DNA from: Pseudomonadota bacterium
GTDB taxonomy: Bacteria > Pseudomonadota > Gammaproteobacteria > Xanthomonadales > Rhodanobacteraceae
DNA: 12,171 nt
Assembly (NCBI GenBank): GCA_018241165.1
Contig: JAFEEK010000040.1
Span: 1-12,171, forward strand
Direction: 5' to 3'
A program made the position numbers and the translations under genes. This document shows, in pieces, positions 1 through 6,663 of this stretch (the first letter of the stretch is position 1; every line of letters begins with the position of its first letter). Under the pieces are notes generated by a model. That model was not told the origin of the DNA. It was given only the letters and a program-made list of their open reading frames with translations, and ran no database searches.

Positions 1-1
1 C

Positions 2-334
2 TGGCAGCAGGGACCGCGTTCCATGCGCATCGCGGCGGCGGTTTACGGCGTGGCGATGGCGCTGACTTTCGACGAATTCGGCATGTGGCTGCACCTGGGC
101 GGCAGCTATTGGCAACGTGCCAGCATCGACGCGGTCGTCGTCGTCGCCGCCGTGCTCGCCCTATTCGCCTTTGCCGGCTCGATCCGCGTGTTGACCGCGC
201 GTCACAAGATCGCTTTCGCCATCGTCTTCGTTGCCGCCGCCGCGTTCGCTGCCGTGCTCTACGACGCCTCGATGCGCGTGGGTCATCTGGAAGGCGAACA
301 CCTGCGTCAGCTCGAAATCGAATCCTCGCCCTAG
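2..334 (+). CDS. Integral membrane protein, 3' part only (DEFxxWLHL-motif family)
   Basis: The reading frame is open to the left edge, so this is the C-terminal portion of a gene that begins outside the window; the ATG at base 23 is probably internal. The visible part has an aromatic/acidic motif ([11 protein letters not shown] followed by SYWQR) between a first hydrophobic stretch and two further ones (around the [13 protein letters not shown] and [13 protein letters not shown] runs), then a short charged tail. The DEFxxWLHL plus YW pattern recurs in a widespread family of uncharacterised bacterial multi-pass membrane proteins. No enzymatic residue set is known to me, so no function is assigned. 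The gene converges on prpC, and their stop codons overlap within the CTAG at 331-334. I am confident that it is coding and membrane-embedded, and unsure about anything beyond that. Confidence 0.72.
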   Translation, partial: WQQGPRSMRIAAAVYGVAMALTFDEFGMWLHLGGSYWQRASIDAVVVVAAVLALFAFAGSIRVLTARHKIAFAIVFVAAAAFAAVLYDASMRVGHLEGEHLRQLEIESSP

Positions 335-1479
335 CGCTTTTCCAGCGGCACGAACTTCAGGTTCTCGGGACCCGTGTAATTTGCGCTCGGGCGGATGATC
401 TTGCCGTCCTGGCGCTGTTCGATCACATGCGCGCTCCAACCCGACGTGCGCGAAATCACGAACAGCGGCGTGAACATCGCGGTCGGCACGCCCATCATGT
501 GGTAGCTCACGGCGCTGAACCAGTCCAGGTTCGGGAACATCTTCTTGATGTCCCACATCGTGGCTTCCAGGCGCGCGGCGATGTCGAACATCTTCATGTT
601 TTTCTGTTCGGTGGAAAGTTCGCGCGCGACTTCCTTGATGACCTTGTTGCGCGGATCGCCGGTGGTGTAGACCGGATGACCGAAACCGATGACGACTTCC
701 TTGTTCTCGACACGCTTGCGGATGTCAGCTTCCGCTTCATCCGGCGTGTCGTAGCGCTTCTGGATTTCGAACGCGACTTCGTTCGCGCCACCGTGCTTGG
801 GGCCACGCAATGCGCCGATCGCGCCGACGATGGCGGAATACATATCGCTGCCGGTGCCGGCGATCACGCGCGCGGCGAAGGTGCTGGCATTGAATTCGTG
901 TTCCGCGTACAGGATCAGACTGGTGTGCATTGCGCGCACCCACAACGCGCTCGGCTGCTTGCCGTGCAACAGGTGCAGGAAATGTCCACCGATGGAATCG
1001 TCGTCGGTCTCCACGTCGATACGCTTGCCATTGACCGCGAAGTGATACCAGTACAGCAAGATGCTGCCGAGCGACGCCATCAAACGATCGGCGATATCGC
1101 GCGCCCCGGGATGGTTGTGGTCGTCCTTCTCGGGCAGCGCGCAGCCCAGAGCCGAAACCCCGGTGCGCATCACGTCCATCGGATGCGCAGACGATGGTAG
1201 CTGTTCCAGCACTGCCTTCACTGACGCAGGAATGCCGCGCAGGGATTTCAGCTTCGCCTTGTACGCGCCGAGTTCCGCGGTGTTCGGCAGCTTGCCGTGC
1301 ACGAGCAGATGCGCGATTTCCTCGAATTCACTGGTCGTCGCGAAATCCAGGATGTCATAGCCGCGGTAGTGCAGGTCGTTGCCCGTGCGCCCGACCGTGC
1401 ACAGCGCGGTGTTGCCGGCAGCGACGCCGGACAGCGCGACGGATTTTTTGGGCTTGAAGGGAATGGCGGCTTCGGTCAT
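331..1479 (-). CDS. prpC: 2-methylcitrate synthase (citrate synthase family)
   Basis: It condenses propionyl-CoA with oxaloacetate to 2-methylcitrate, the first committed step of the cytosolic methylcitrate cycle. The 382-residue product has the normal length of the short-form citrate synthase/PrpC group. Visible active-site motifs are GPKHGGANE (His229), GFGHPVY (His268) and NLDWFSA (Asp319), which form the citrate-synthase catalytic triad. Arg344 in ISRTSGW and Arg363 in [10 protein letters not shown] are expected carboxylate ligands. The segment [17 protein letters not shown] (about 157-173) is characteristic of methylcitrate rather than housekeeping citrate synthases. The ATG at 1479 is preceded by GAGGAG (1486-1491) six bases upstream. 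It is the last gene of the prpB-hypothetical-prpC operon, 48 bases after the middle gene. PrpC enzymes often keep some citrate synthase activity, so that side role is possible. Confidence 0.95.
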   Translation of the reverse strand: MTEAAIPFKPKKSVALSGVAAGNTALCTVGRTGNDLHYRGYDILDFATTSEFEEIAHLLVHGKLPNTAELGAYKAKLKSLRGIPASVKAVLEQLPSSAHPMDVMRTGVSALGCALPEKDDHNHPGARDIADRLMASLGSILLYWYHFAVNGKRIDVETDDDSIGGHFLHLLHGKQPSALWVRAMHTSLILYAEHEFNASTFAARVIAGTGSDMYSAIVGAIGALRGPKHGGANEVAFEIQKRYDTPDEAEADIRKRVENKEVVIGFGHPVYTTGDPRNKVIKEVARELSTEQKNMKMFDIAARLEATMWDIKKMFPNLDWFSAVSYHMMGVPTAMFTPLFVISRTSGWSAHVIEQRQDGKIIRPSANYTGPENLKFVPLEKR

Positions 1480-1527
1480 GGCTTGCTCCTCACGTAATGT
1501 TTGTCCATAGCACCCATCACAGGCGTA

Positions 1528-2223
1528 TCAGTTCCGGAACTGGTCTGCCTTGGGTACCGCATTGCACTGTTGCGTCTGCTGCGCGTGCTGGCCGATGGTC
1601 CATGTGGCGAGCTTGCAATCTTCCAGCGTCGAGCAATAACAAATGCGCACTTGAAGTTGAGTTCGCTTCGCGCCATCCAGAAATTGGCGAAACAGCAGTG
1701 TCTGTCTACCTGCGAATAACTCATAACTCGTTTCGGGCAACGCAGATTTCGACAGGGCATCGTCGGTGGGCGCCGCCTTGCTCGCATTCACGAAGGATTG
1801 ATACTGATCACGGGTGAATTCGAAATTCACCCAAGACTTCATGCTGCCGGGCGCCAGAACGTTGCCGTTGATCGCGGGTCCCTGCGTATCGATTTCGCCC
1901 TTCATGCCTTCAGCTGCAAATACATGATCCCAGTCCGGCTGCGGCTTGCCGTCGACCAGCACTTCGACGCTTCGCACGATCGCCGGACCGACGCCCTGAT
2001 TCACCACGTAAATTGACGGCGGAAAGGTGGATTGACCTATGTCCAGGTGCGGCCAAACTTGTGCGCGCACCTGCTGGCGCTGGATGTAGGCGGTGTAGCC
2101 CGCGACAATCAGTGCGAGCAACCCGACTAGCGATGCGATGATCGCCGCCAGCGCGTCCCAGCGCACGCCGGGCTGCGCGCCCGTCATTTGCGATTCATCG
2201 GGTGGAATCGGAGATTCGGGCAC
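1528..2223 (-). CDS. Uncharacterised single-pass membrane protein inside the prp operon
   Basis: The product is 231 residues and I do not recognise a named domain. A cytoplasmic proline-rich N-terminus (1-23) precedes one clear transmembrane helix (about 24-46). A basic/glutamine stretch (YIQRQQVRAQVW) follows, then a soluble, probably beta-rich region with the pattern VVNQGVGPAIVRSVEVLVDGKPQ (74-95). Near the C-terminus four cysteines sit at 195, 197, 203 and 220 (CYC, then EDC). I chose a GTG start at 2223 because AAGGA lies ten bases upstream, within the last codons of prpB; the internal ATG at 2187 has no good ribosome-binding site. Only six bases separate it from prpB, so the two are almost certainly cotranscribed and probably translationally coupled. 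Its base composition is lower in G+C than its neighbours (27 of 60 at 1681-1740). The location suggests a link to propionate metabolism or membrane stress, but this is inference from position only. Confidence 0.8.
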   Translation of the reverse strand: MPESPIPPDESQMTGAQPGVRWDALAAIIASLVGLLALIVAGYTAYIQRQQVRAQVWPHLDIGQSTFPPSIYVVNQGVGPAIVRSVEVLVDGKPQPDWDHVFAAEGMKGEIDTQGPAINGNVLAPGSMKSWVNFEFTRDQYQSFVNASKAAPTDDALSKSALPETSYELFAGRQTLLFRQFLDGAKRTQLQVRICYCSTLEDCKLATWTIGQHAQQTQQCNAVPKADQFRN

Positions 2224-2229
2224 GAGCGA

Positions 2230-3120
2230 TTAATCCTTGCGCCCATCGGCAAACAATTCGTCGAGCTTGTCCTCGTACGCGTGATAGCCGAGGAAGTCGT
2301 ACAACTCCTCGCGCGTCTGCATCGTCGGCACGGCGGCTTTTTGCGTGCCATCGCGGCGCGTGATTTCGTAAAAATTCAACGCCGCCTTGTTCATCGCGCG
2401 ATACGCGCCGCAGCAATACAGCGCGATATCGACGTTCGCGGACTTGAGTTCCGCCGTGGTGAAAAACGGCGTCGAGCCGAATTCCGTCAGATTCGCCAGG
2501 ATCGGCACACGCACCGCCGCCTTGAACTTTCGGTAGTCGTCCAGCGTTTTCATCGCCTCGGGAAAAATCATGTCCGCGCCGGCCTCGACGTAGGCAACGG
2601 CGCGTTCGATGGCGCTATCGATGCCTTCGACCGCGGCGGCATCGGTGCGCGCCATCAGCACGAAATCGCGATCCGTCTTCGCATCCACCGCGGCTTTCAC
2701 GCGATCGACCATTTCCTGCTTCGGCACCACTTCCTTGCCGGGGCGATGACCGCAGCGCTTCTGCCCGACCTGGTCTTCCATGTGCACCGCGGCGACGCCG
2801 ACGCGTTCGAAACTGCGGATCGTGCGCGCGATGTTGAAGGCACCGCCCCAACCGGTGTCGATGTCGACCAGCAACGGCAGTTGCGTCGCCTCGACGATGC
2901 GGCGCGCGTCGGTGAGCACGTCTTCCATCGTCGAGATGCCCAGATCCGGCATGCCCAGCGAATTGGCTGCGACACCTCCGCCGGACAGGTACAGCGCCTT
3001 GTAACCGACACGCTTCGCCATCAAGCCGGCGTACGCGGTGATCGCGCCGACGACTTGCAGCGGCGACTCGGCGGCGAGCGCGGCGCGAAAACGTGCTCCG
3101 GTGGATGCGACTACAGTCAT
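2230..3120 (-). CDS. prpB: Methylisocitrate lyase
   Basis: It cleaves 2-methylisocitrate to pyruvate and succinate, the final step of the methylcitrate cycle, in the cytoplasm. The 296-residue product matches the usual length. Key residues fall at the positions known from E. coli PrpB: the SGGG loop at 46-49, Asp59, metal ligands Asp86 and Asp88 in DIDTGWGG, the catalytic KRCGH motif at 121-125 with Cys123 as the general acid/base, Arg158 and Glu188. KRCGH is the signature shared by isocitrate and methylisocitrate lyases; the short length favours PrpB over isocitrate lyase. The ATG at 3120 has GGGAG at 3126-3130. It is first in its operon and divergent from the symporter gene. No prpR regulator, prpD or acnD/prpF is visible in the window, so the dehydratase step must be encoded elsewhere. 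Confidence 0.95.
   Translation of the reverse strand: MTVVASTGARFRAALAAESPLQVVGAITAYAGLMAKRVGYKALYLSGGGVAANSLGMPDLGISTMEDVLTDARRIVEATQLPLLVDIDTGWGGAFNIARTIRSFERVGVAAVHMEDQVGQKRCGHRPGKEVVPKQEMVDRVKAAVDAKTDRDFVLMARTDAAAVEGIDSAIERAVAYVEAGADMIFPEAMKTLDDYRKFKAAVRVPILANLTEFGSTPFFTTAELKSANVDIALYCCGAYRAMNKAALNFYEITRRDGTQKAAVPTMQTREELYDFLGYHAYEDKLDELFADGRKD
2234..2238 (-). promoter_or_regulatory. Ribosome-binding site embedded in the prpB 3' end
   Basis: On the minus strand AAGGA is formed by the last two sense codons of prpB (Lys-Asp) and lies ten bases before a GTG. It decides the GTG start at 2223 for the middle gene over the ATG 36 bases further in, and implies translational coupling between the two genes. 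Confidence 0.55.
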
Positions 3121-3143
3121 GGCGGCTCCCGAGGGGACTGCTC

Positions 3144-3149
3144 ATTTTA
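3144..3149 (-). promoter_or_regulatory. Possible -10 element for the prp operon
   Basis: Reading toward prpB, the 90-base divergent region contains TAAAAT, one mismatch from the sigma-70 -10 consensus, about 25 bases before the ATG. This would leave a leader of roughly 17 bases. I see no good -35 at 16-18 bases spacing, which would fit an activator-dependent promoter, so the call is tentative. Confidence 0.35.
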
Positions 3150-3210
3150 GCCGATTGCGGCGTCCGAACAGTGCGTGACTGCCATCCGGCGAGCAGGTAC
3201 ATTCGCGCCC

Positions 3211-4560
3211 ATGAGCAAACCCCGATCTCTCGCCAACCGCATCCTCATCGGCATGGCGCTCGGCGTCGTCGCCGCCATCGCAACCCTGGGCGTCGGCCAT
3301 TTCCACCCGCCAACGCTGCAATTCATGCGCCAGGTTTCCACCGCCGTGTTCGACCCGGTCGGCCAGGTTTTCCTGCGCATGCTGTTTTTCGTGGTGATGC
3401 CGCTGGTGTTTGCCTCGCTCACCGCCGGCGTGGTGCAACTGGGCCGGCCGGGGCGCATCGGTCCGCTCGCGCTGCGCACCTTCGCGGTGTTCTTCGCCAA
3501 CATGGCGATCGGCGTGACCATCGGCCTGGTCATGATGAACCTGCTCGACCCCGGCCGGCACCTGCCGCCGGATGCGACGCAGAAGTTGCTGGCCGAATTC
3601 GGCGGCGCCGCCAAGAGCGTGACCGATCGCGGCGCTGCGCAACCGGGCATGAGCTTTGCGCTGATAGTGGACATGTTCATGCCGCGCAACCTGCTTGGCG
3701 CGATCGCCGGCCACGAGCGCGGCGCGATCGGCGAGGTGCTGCCGCTGATCCTGTTCGCGATCCTGTTCGGCGCCGCATCCACGCAACTGGCCGACGCGCG
3801 TCGCCAGCAGGTGCTCGCGGGGCTGGAAACGCTCGCCGAAATCATGACGAAGATCGTCGATTTCGCGTTGCGCCTGGCGCCTTATGCGGTGCCGGCGATG
3901 ATCTACAGCGTCATCGTCAAGGTGGGCCTGGGCGTGCTCGCGGCGCTGTCGTGGTTCGTGGTCGGCTGCACGGTCGCGTTCGTGTTGCACCTGTTCGGCA
4001 CGATGTCGCTGTGGATTCGGTTTCTGGCCAGGCGCTCGCCGCTGGATTTTTTCCGCCGCATCCGCCCGGTGCTGGTCACGGCATTCGCGACGAGTTCCAG
4101 CAATGCGACGCTGCCGACCGCGCTTGCGGCCGCGCGCGAGGACCTGAAACTCTCCGAAAGCACGTCCAGCTTCGTGCTCTCGCTCGGCACCACGATGAAC
4201 ATGAGCGGTACCGCGCTGTTCGAAGGCTGCGTGGTGCTGTTCATCGCGCAGATCTTCGGCATCCACCTCGATCTGGGCCAGCAAGTGGTGCTGATGCTGA
4301 TGGCAGTGTTGAGCGCGGTCGCCGTGGCCGGCATTCCCGGCGGCTCGCTGCCGCTCATCGCCGGACTGCTCGCCACCTTCGGCGTGCCGCCCGAGGGCAT
4401 CGGCATCATCATCGGCGTGGATCGCATCCTCGACATGATGCGTACCGTGGTCAACGTCGGCAGCGATGTCGCCACCGCGGTCGTGGTCGATCACCAGATG
4501 CGCCGCGCCGGGCTCACCGATCAAGTACCCGCGACGCCAGCCGATCCGGGCATGGAGTGA
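3211..4560 (+). CDS. Dicarboxylate/amino acid:cation symporter (SDF/DAACS family)
   Basis: This inner-membrane secondary transporter of 449 residues belongs to the glutamate/C4-dicarboxylate family (GltP, DctA, GltPh). Hallmarks are the serine-rich hairpin SSSNATLP (295-302), the TM7 motif NMSGTALFEG (330-339), the second hairpin around AGIPGGSLP, and the TM8 motif DRILDMMRTVVN with Asp408, Arg411 and Asn415. The Asp/Arg pair corresponds to the residues that read the substrate amino and side-chain carboxylate groups in GltPh, so an acidic amino acid is as likely as succinate or malate. The usual Asp of NMDGT is Ser332, which may alter cation coupling. The ATG at 3211 gives a typical SKPRSLANRILIG start; an in-frame GTG at 3175 would add 12 residues with no membrane role. 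It is divergent from prpB, suggesting coordinated use of C3/C4 acids. The substrate is unproven. Confidence 0.9.
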   Translation: MSKPRSLANRILIGMALGVVAAIATLGVGHFHPPTLQFMRQVSTAVFDPVGQVFLRMLFFVVMPLVFASLTAGVVQLGRPGRIGPLALRTFAVFFANMAIGVTIGLVMMNLLDPGRHLPPDATQKLLAEFGGAAKSVTDRGAAQPGMSFALIVDMFMPRNLLGAIAGHERGAIGEVLPLILFAILFGAASTQLADARRQQVLAGLETLAEIMTKIVDFALRLAPYAVPAMIYSVIVKVGLGVLAALSWFVVGCTVAFVLHLFGTMSLWIRFLARRSPLDFFRRIRPVLVTAFATSSSNATLPTALAAAREDLKLSESTSSFVLSLGTTMNMSGTALFEGCVVLFIAQIFGIHLDLGQQVVLMLMAVLSAVAVAGIPGGSLPLIAGLLATFGVPPEGIGIIIGVDRILDMMRTVVNVGSDVATAVVVDHQMRRAGLTDQVPATPADPGME

Positions 4561-4603
4561 ATCATCGGAGCCGGGTCTTCGGGGGCGACGCCTGCGCCCG
4601 ACT

Positions 4604-6295
4604 TCACTTCGTCGCGGCTTCGGCCCCTGCCTTCACCTGCGCCATGTCGGGCACGTCGGCATCGGCCGCATGCCAGTTCGCCAACAGCTTGCGATACGTC
4701 GCCGCGGCTGCGGCATCGTGCGCGGCGGCTTGCGCCCGCGCCAGCCCAAGCAGGGACAGGCTGCGATTCGGCGCCGTTTTCAACGCGGCTTCGAATGCGA
4801 TGATGGCCTGCGCCGGCTTGCCCGCGCGCAGCAACTGCTCGCCGAGCAGTTCATGGGGCGGCTTGAACGGGACGGGAGGCCCGAAATCGAAGGCCATCGA
4901 ATCGTAGCGTTGCGCAGCCGCGCGGATCGCCGCAAGGCCATCGTCAACATGCCGTTGGCGGATCAGCGTGATGCCGCGCAAGTCGTCGTCCATGACCGCA
5001 AGGTATCCCGGCAGTTGTGGATCGGATTCGGAAACCGTCGTCTTCTCGCGCCACGTGCGCAGATCCTCCGCTACGTGCTGCGCCTGCGCGATGTCGCCGC
5101 GCTCGATCGCCGCGAAACCGATGGCAAAATCGTTCCATGCGGCTTGCGCGCCCAGATCGGAAACATCCACTTCGAGTTTCGCAGCGACGCCGTTCCAGTC
5201 GCGCGATTCGATCAGCGCCGTGCCGCGCATCGTCGCCAGCGAGCTGCGCAAATGCTTGGCCACCTGTTCGGGCGACACATGCTCCGCATGCAGCGTCTGC
5301 GCATGCTGCTTGCCCCATTCGATCGCAGGTCCCAAGGTCCTGGCACACGCATCGAGCGTGCGCTGCGCGTCGCGATAACGGCCCTGCTGGAAATAACCGT
5401 ATTCCAGCCACTCGCTGTAATGCCCGCATGCGACCACGGGTTTGCCCGCTGCGCGCGCTTGCGCATCGACCACGCGATTCGCATTGATGTTGGCCGCGAC
5501 CAGCTCGTCCCACATCCCCAGCGCGATGAAGATGTGCGAGGTCATGTGCTGGGCATGGCCGGCGTCCGGCGCGATTTTCGACAGGGCGCGCGCCGCTTCC
5601 AGCGCGCCGCTGGCATGCGCGGGATCGTCCATGCCGTGGATCCAGTAATGCGCAGCTCCCGGATTGTCCGGATTCACGCGAAAGCTCTTTTCTGCGATCG
5701 CCGCCGCCTGCAGGTAATCGGCCTCGTTGCGCACGCCTTCGTTGCGCGCCATCAAGGCCAGCGAATAGAAAAGCTGCGCATCATTGTCGCCCGGGTACGC
5801 GGCGGCCAGATTTTGCATCGCGTCGCAGTAGCGCGCGTCGCGCTGCTTCTTCGTGCCCTTTCCGGAATACAGGATTTCCACCGCGGCGAGGTAAGCCTTC
5901 TCGCGCGCCGTCGGCGCCTTGGCCGCGCGCGCGGCGGGCGTCGCAGCGAGTCTTGCGAGCGCGGCGCGGCCGGCGCCGGCATCGAGCTGGTTCCAGATGC
6001 CATGGTTGTACGTCATCGCCTCGCCCCAGTAGGCCATGGCGAAATCCGGTTGCAGCTTCTGCGCCTGCTCGAACGCCTTCGCCGCTGTCGGATACTCGAA
6101 CAGGTGCAGCAGCAACAGTCCGCGCATGAACGCGCTCTGCGCGGCATCGGACTTTGCCGAGGTTGGAAACGTTGCCGTGCCCAGGCCGGCAATCGTCTGC
6201 GGCGCAGTGCCGCGTTCGGCGCAGGCAACGCTGGCGAATGTCGATGCGATGACGACCGACATGATGAGGACGCAGAACCGCAGGTTGGTTTTCAT
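4604..6295 (-). CDS. Exported TPR-like protein with conserved histidine motifs
   Basis: The product is 563 residues starting at the ATG at 6295, which has AGGA eight bases upstream (6304-6307); longer in-frame extensions lack both a ribosome-binding site and sense. A signal peptide is clear: basic MKTNLR, a hydrophobic core to about residue 22, and an ACA cleavage site after Ala26. A helical repeat region begins at about 55-95 (a TPR-like EYPTAAKAFEQAQKLQPDFA pattern), and a second TPR-like pair lies near 480-540 (AGKPAQAIIAFEAALKTAPN). Between them are histidine motifs: HYWIHGMDDPAHA (216-228) and HAQHMTSHIFIALGMW (247-262), followed by CGHYSEWLEYGYF (290-302). I recall similar motifs in uncharacterised TPR proteins of Proteobacteria and Bacteroidetes, with no established function. 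It would act in the periplasm or outside the cell. It converges on the symporter gene with 43 bases between the stops. The region is coding with high confidence; the biochemical role is unknown. Confidence 0.88.
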   Translation of the reverse strand: MKTNLRFCVLIMSVVIASTFASVACAERGTAPQTIAGLGTATFPTSAKSDAAQSAFMRGLLLLHLFEYPTAAKAFEQAQKLQPDFAMAYWGEAMTYNHGIWNQLDAGAGRAALARLAATPAARAAKAPTAREKAYLAAVEILYSGKGTKKQRDARYCDAMQNLAAAYPGDNDAQLFYSLALMARNEGVRNEADYLQAAAIAEKSFRVNPDNPGAAHYWIHGMDDPAHASGALEAARALSKIAPDAGHAQHMTSHIFIALGMWDELVAANINANRVVDAQARAAGKPVVACGHYSEWLEYGYFQQGRYRDAQRTLDACARTLGPAIEWGKQHAQTLHAEHVSPEQVAKHLRSSLATMRGTALIESRDWNGVAAKLEVDVSDLGAQAAWNDFAIGFAAIERGDIAQAQHVAEDLRTWREKTTVSESDPQLPGYLAVMDDDLRGITLIRQRHVDDGLAAIRAAAQRYDSMAFDFGPPVPFKPPHELLGEQLLRAGKPAQAIIAFEAALKTAPNRSLSLLGLARAQAAAHDAAAAATYRKLLANWHAADADVPDMAQVKAGAEAATK

Positions 6296-6438
6296 CGTTT
6301 CATTCCTGATTCGCGGACGCGAACAAGGATAACAAAACGCTGAATGGCGGCTGGATGCGTCACCATCGCGCGTCAACTGATCGGGTACCGGTTCGTTCTA
6401 CCGCGGCAAACGACCCGCCACACCACCGGAGAACGACG

Positions 6439-6606
6439 ATGAAACGCTACGCCAAAATGCTGCTTTTGATTGCCGTTGCCATGGCCCCGCTGTTTGCCAC
6501 AGGCTGCGTGTACACACCAGCGCGCCCGTATCGCGCCGCAGTATGGGTGCCGGGATACTGGGGCGGACCGTATGCCAATGTCTGGATTCGCGGCCACTGG
6601 CGCTGA
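6439..6606 (+). CDS. Small lipoprotein with two WxxGxW repeats
   Basis: The ATG at 6439 follows GGAGA (6428-6432) by six bases, giving a 55-residue protein; the in-frame codons upstream are not needed. The N-terminus is a lipoprotein signal (MKRYAKM, hydrophobic core, then ATGC) with Cys23 as the predicted lipidated residue. The mature part is only about 33 residues and consists almost entirely of two aromatic repeats, WVPGYW (36-41) and WIRGHW (49-54), placed 13 residues apart. This is the WXXGXW repeat type seen in short periplasmic or outer-membrane lipoproteins of Proteobacteria, whose role is not established. The gene is divergent from the TPR gene and converges with the S9 peptidase; its stop codon lies next to the peptidase terminator. 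Confidence 0.82.
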   Translation: MKRYAKMLLLIAVAMAPLFATGCVYTPARPYRAAVWVPGYWGGPYANVWIRGHWR

Positions 6607-6609
6607 TGC

Positions 6610-6641
6610 AAAAATCGGCGCGCGGCCTGTGCCACGCGCCG
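6610..6641 (-). terminator. Rho-independent terminator after the S9 peptidase gene
   Basis: The arms CGGCGCG (6616-6622) and CGCGCCG (6635-6641) pair perfectly. Inside them GGC (6624-6626) pairs with GCC (6631-6633) across one C/A mismatch, closing on a four-base loop. Read on the minus strand, the stem is followed by ATTTTT. It sits 22 bases after the peptidase stop codon. On the plus strand there is no T-run, so it would not efficiently terminate the small lipoprotein transcript. Confidence 0.75.
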
Positions 6642-6663
6642 TTGCATGCAGCGGAAATTTGCG

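Noticed and set aside
85..1200. Long plus-strand open frame of 371 codons antisense to prpC
   Set aside because: It overlaps a confidently identified enzyme, is arginine- and histidine-rich with no recognisable fold, and is expected from the codon bias of high-GC DNA read on the opposite strand.
3175..3210. GTG start giving a 12-residue longer symporter
   Set aside because: The extra residues are not part of the first membrane helix, and the SKPRSLANRILIG start at 3211 is the usual type for this family. The upstream ribosome-binding site is weak for both, so the choice is not certain.
3142..4524. Minus-strand open frame of 460 codons rich in His, Gln, Arg and Asp opposite the symporter
   Set aside because: The composition is a typical antisense shadow of a hydrophobic membrane protein gene, and the plus strand carries all the symporter motifs.
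4583..4599. Hairpin GGGCG/CGCCC between the symporter and TPR genes
   Set aside because: The stem is only five bases with a seven-base loop and no T-run on either side, so I do not call it a terminator.
4466..6343. Plus-strand open frame of 625 codons opposite the TPR protein gene
   Set aside because: It is arginine-rich shadow sequence; the opposite strand has a signal peptide, ribosome-binding site and conserved motifs.
6355..6438. Longer start for the WxxGxW lipoprotein
   Set aside because: It would put 28 residues ahead of a perfect lipoprotein signal peptide; the GGAGA before the ATG at 6439 supports the short form.
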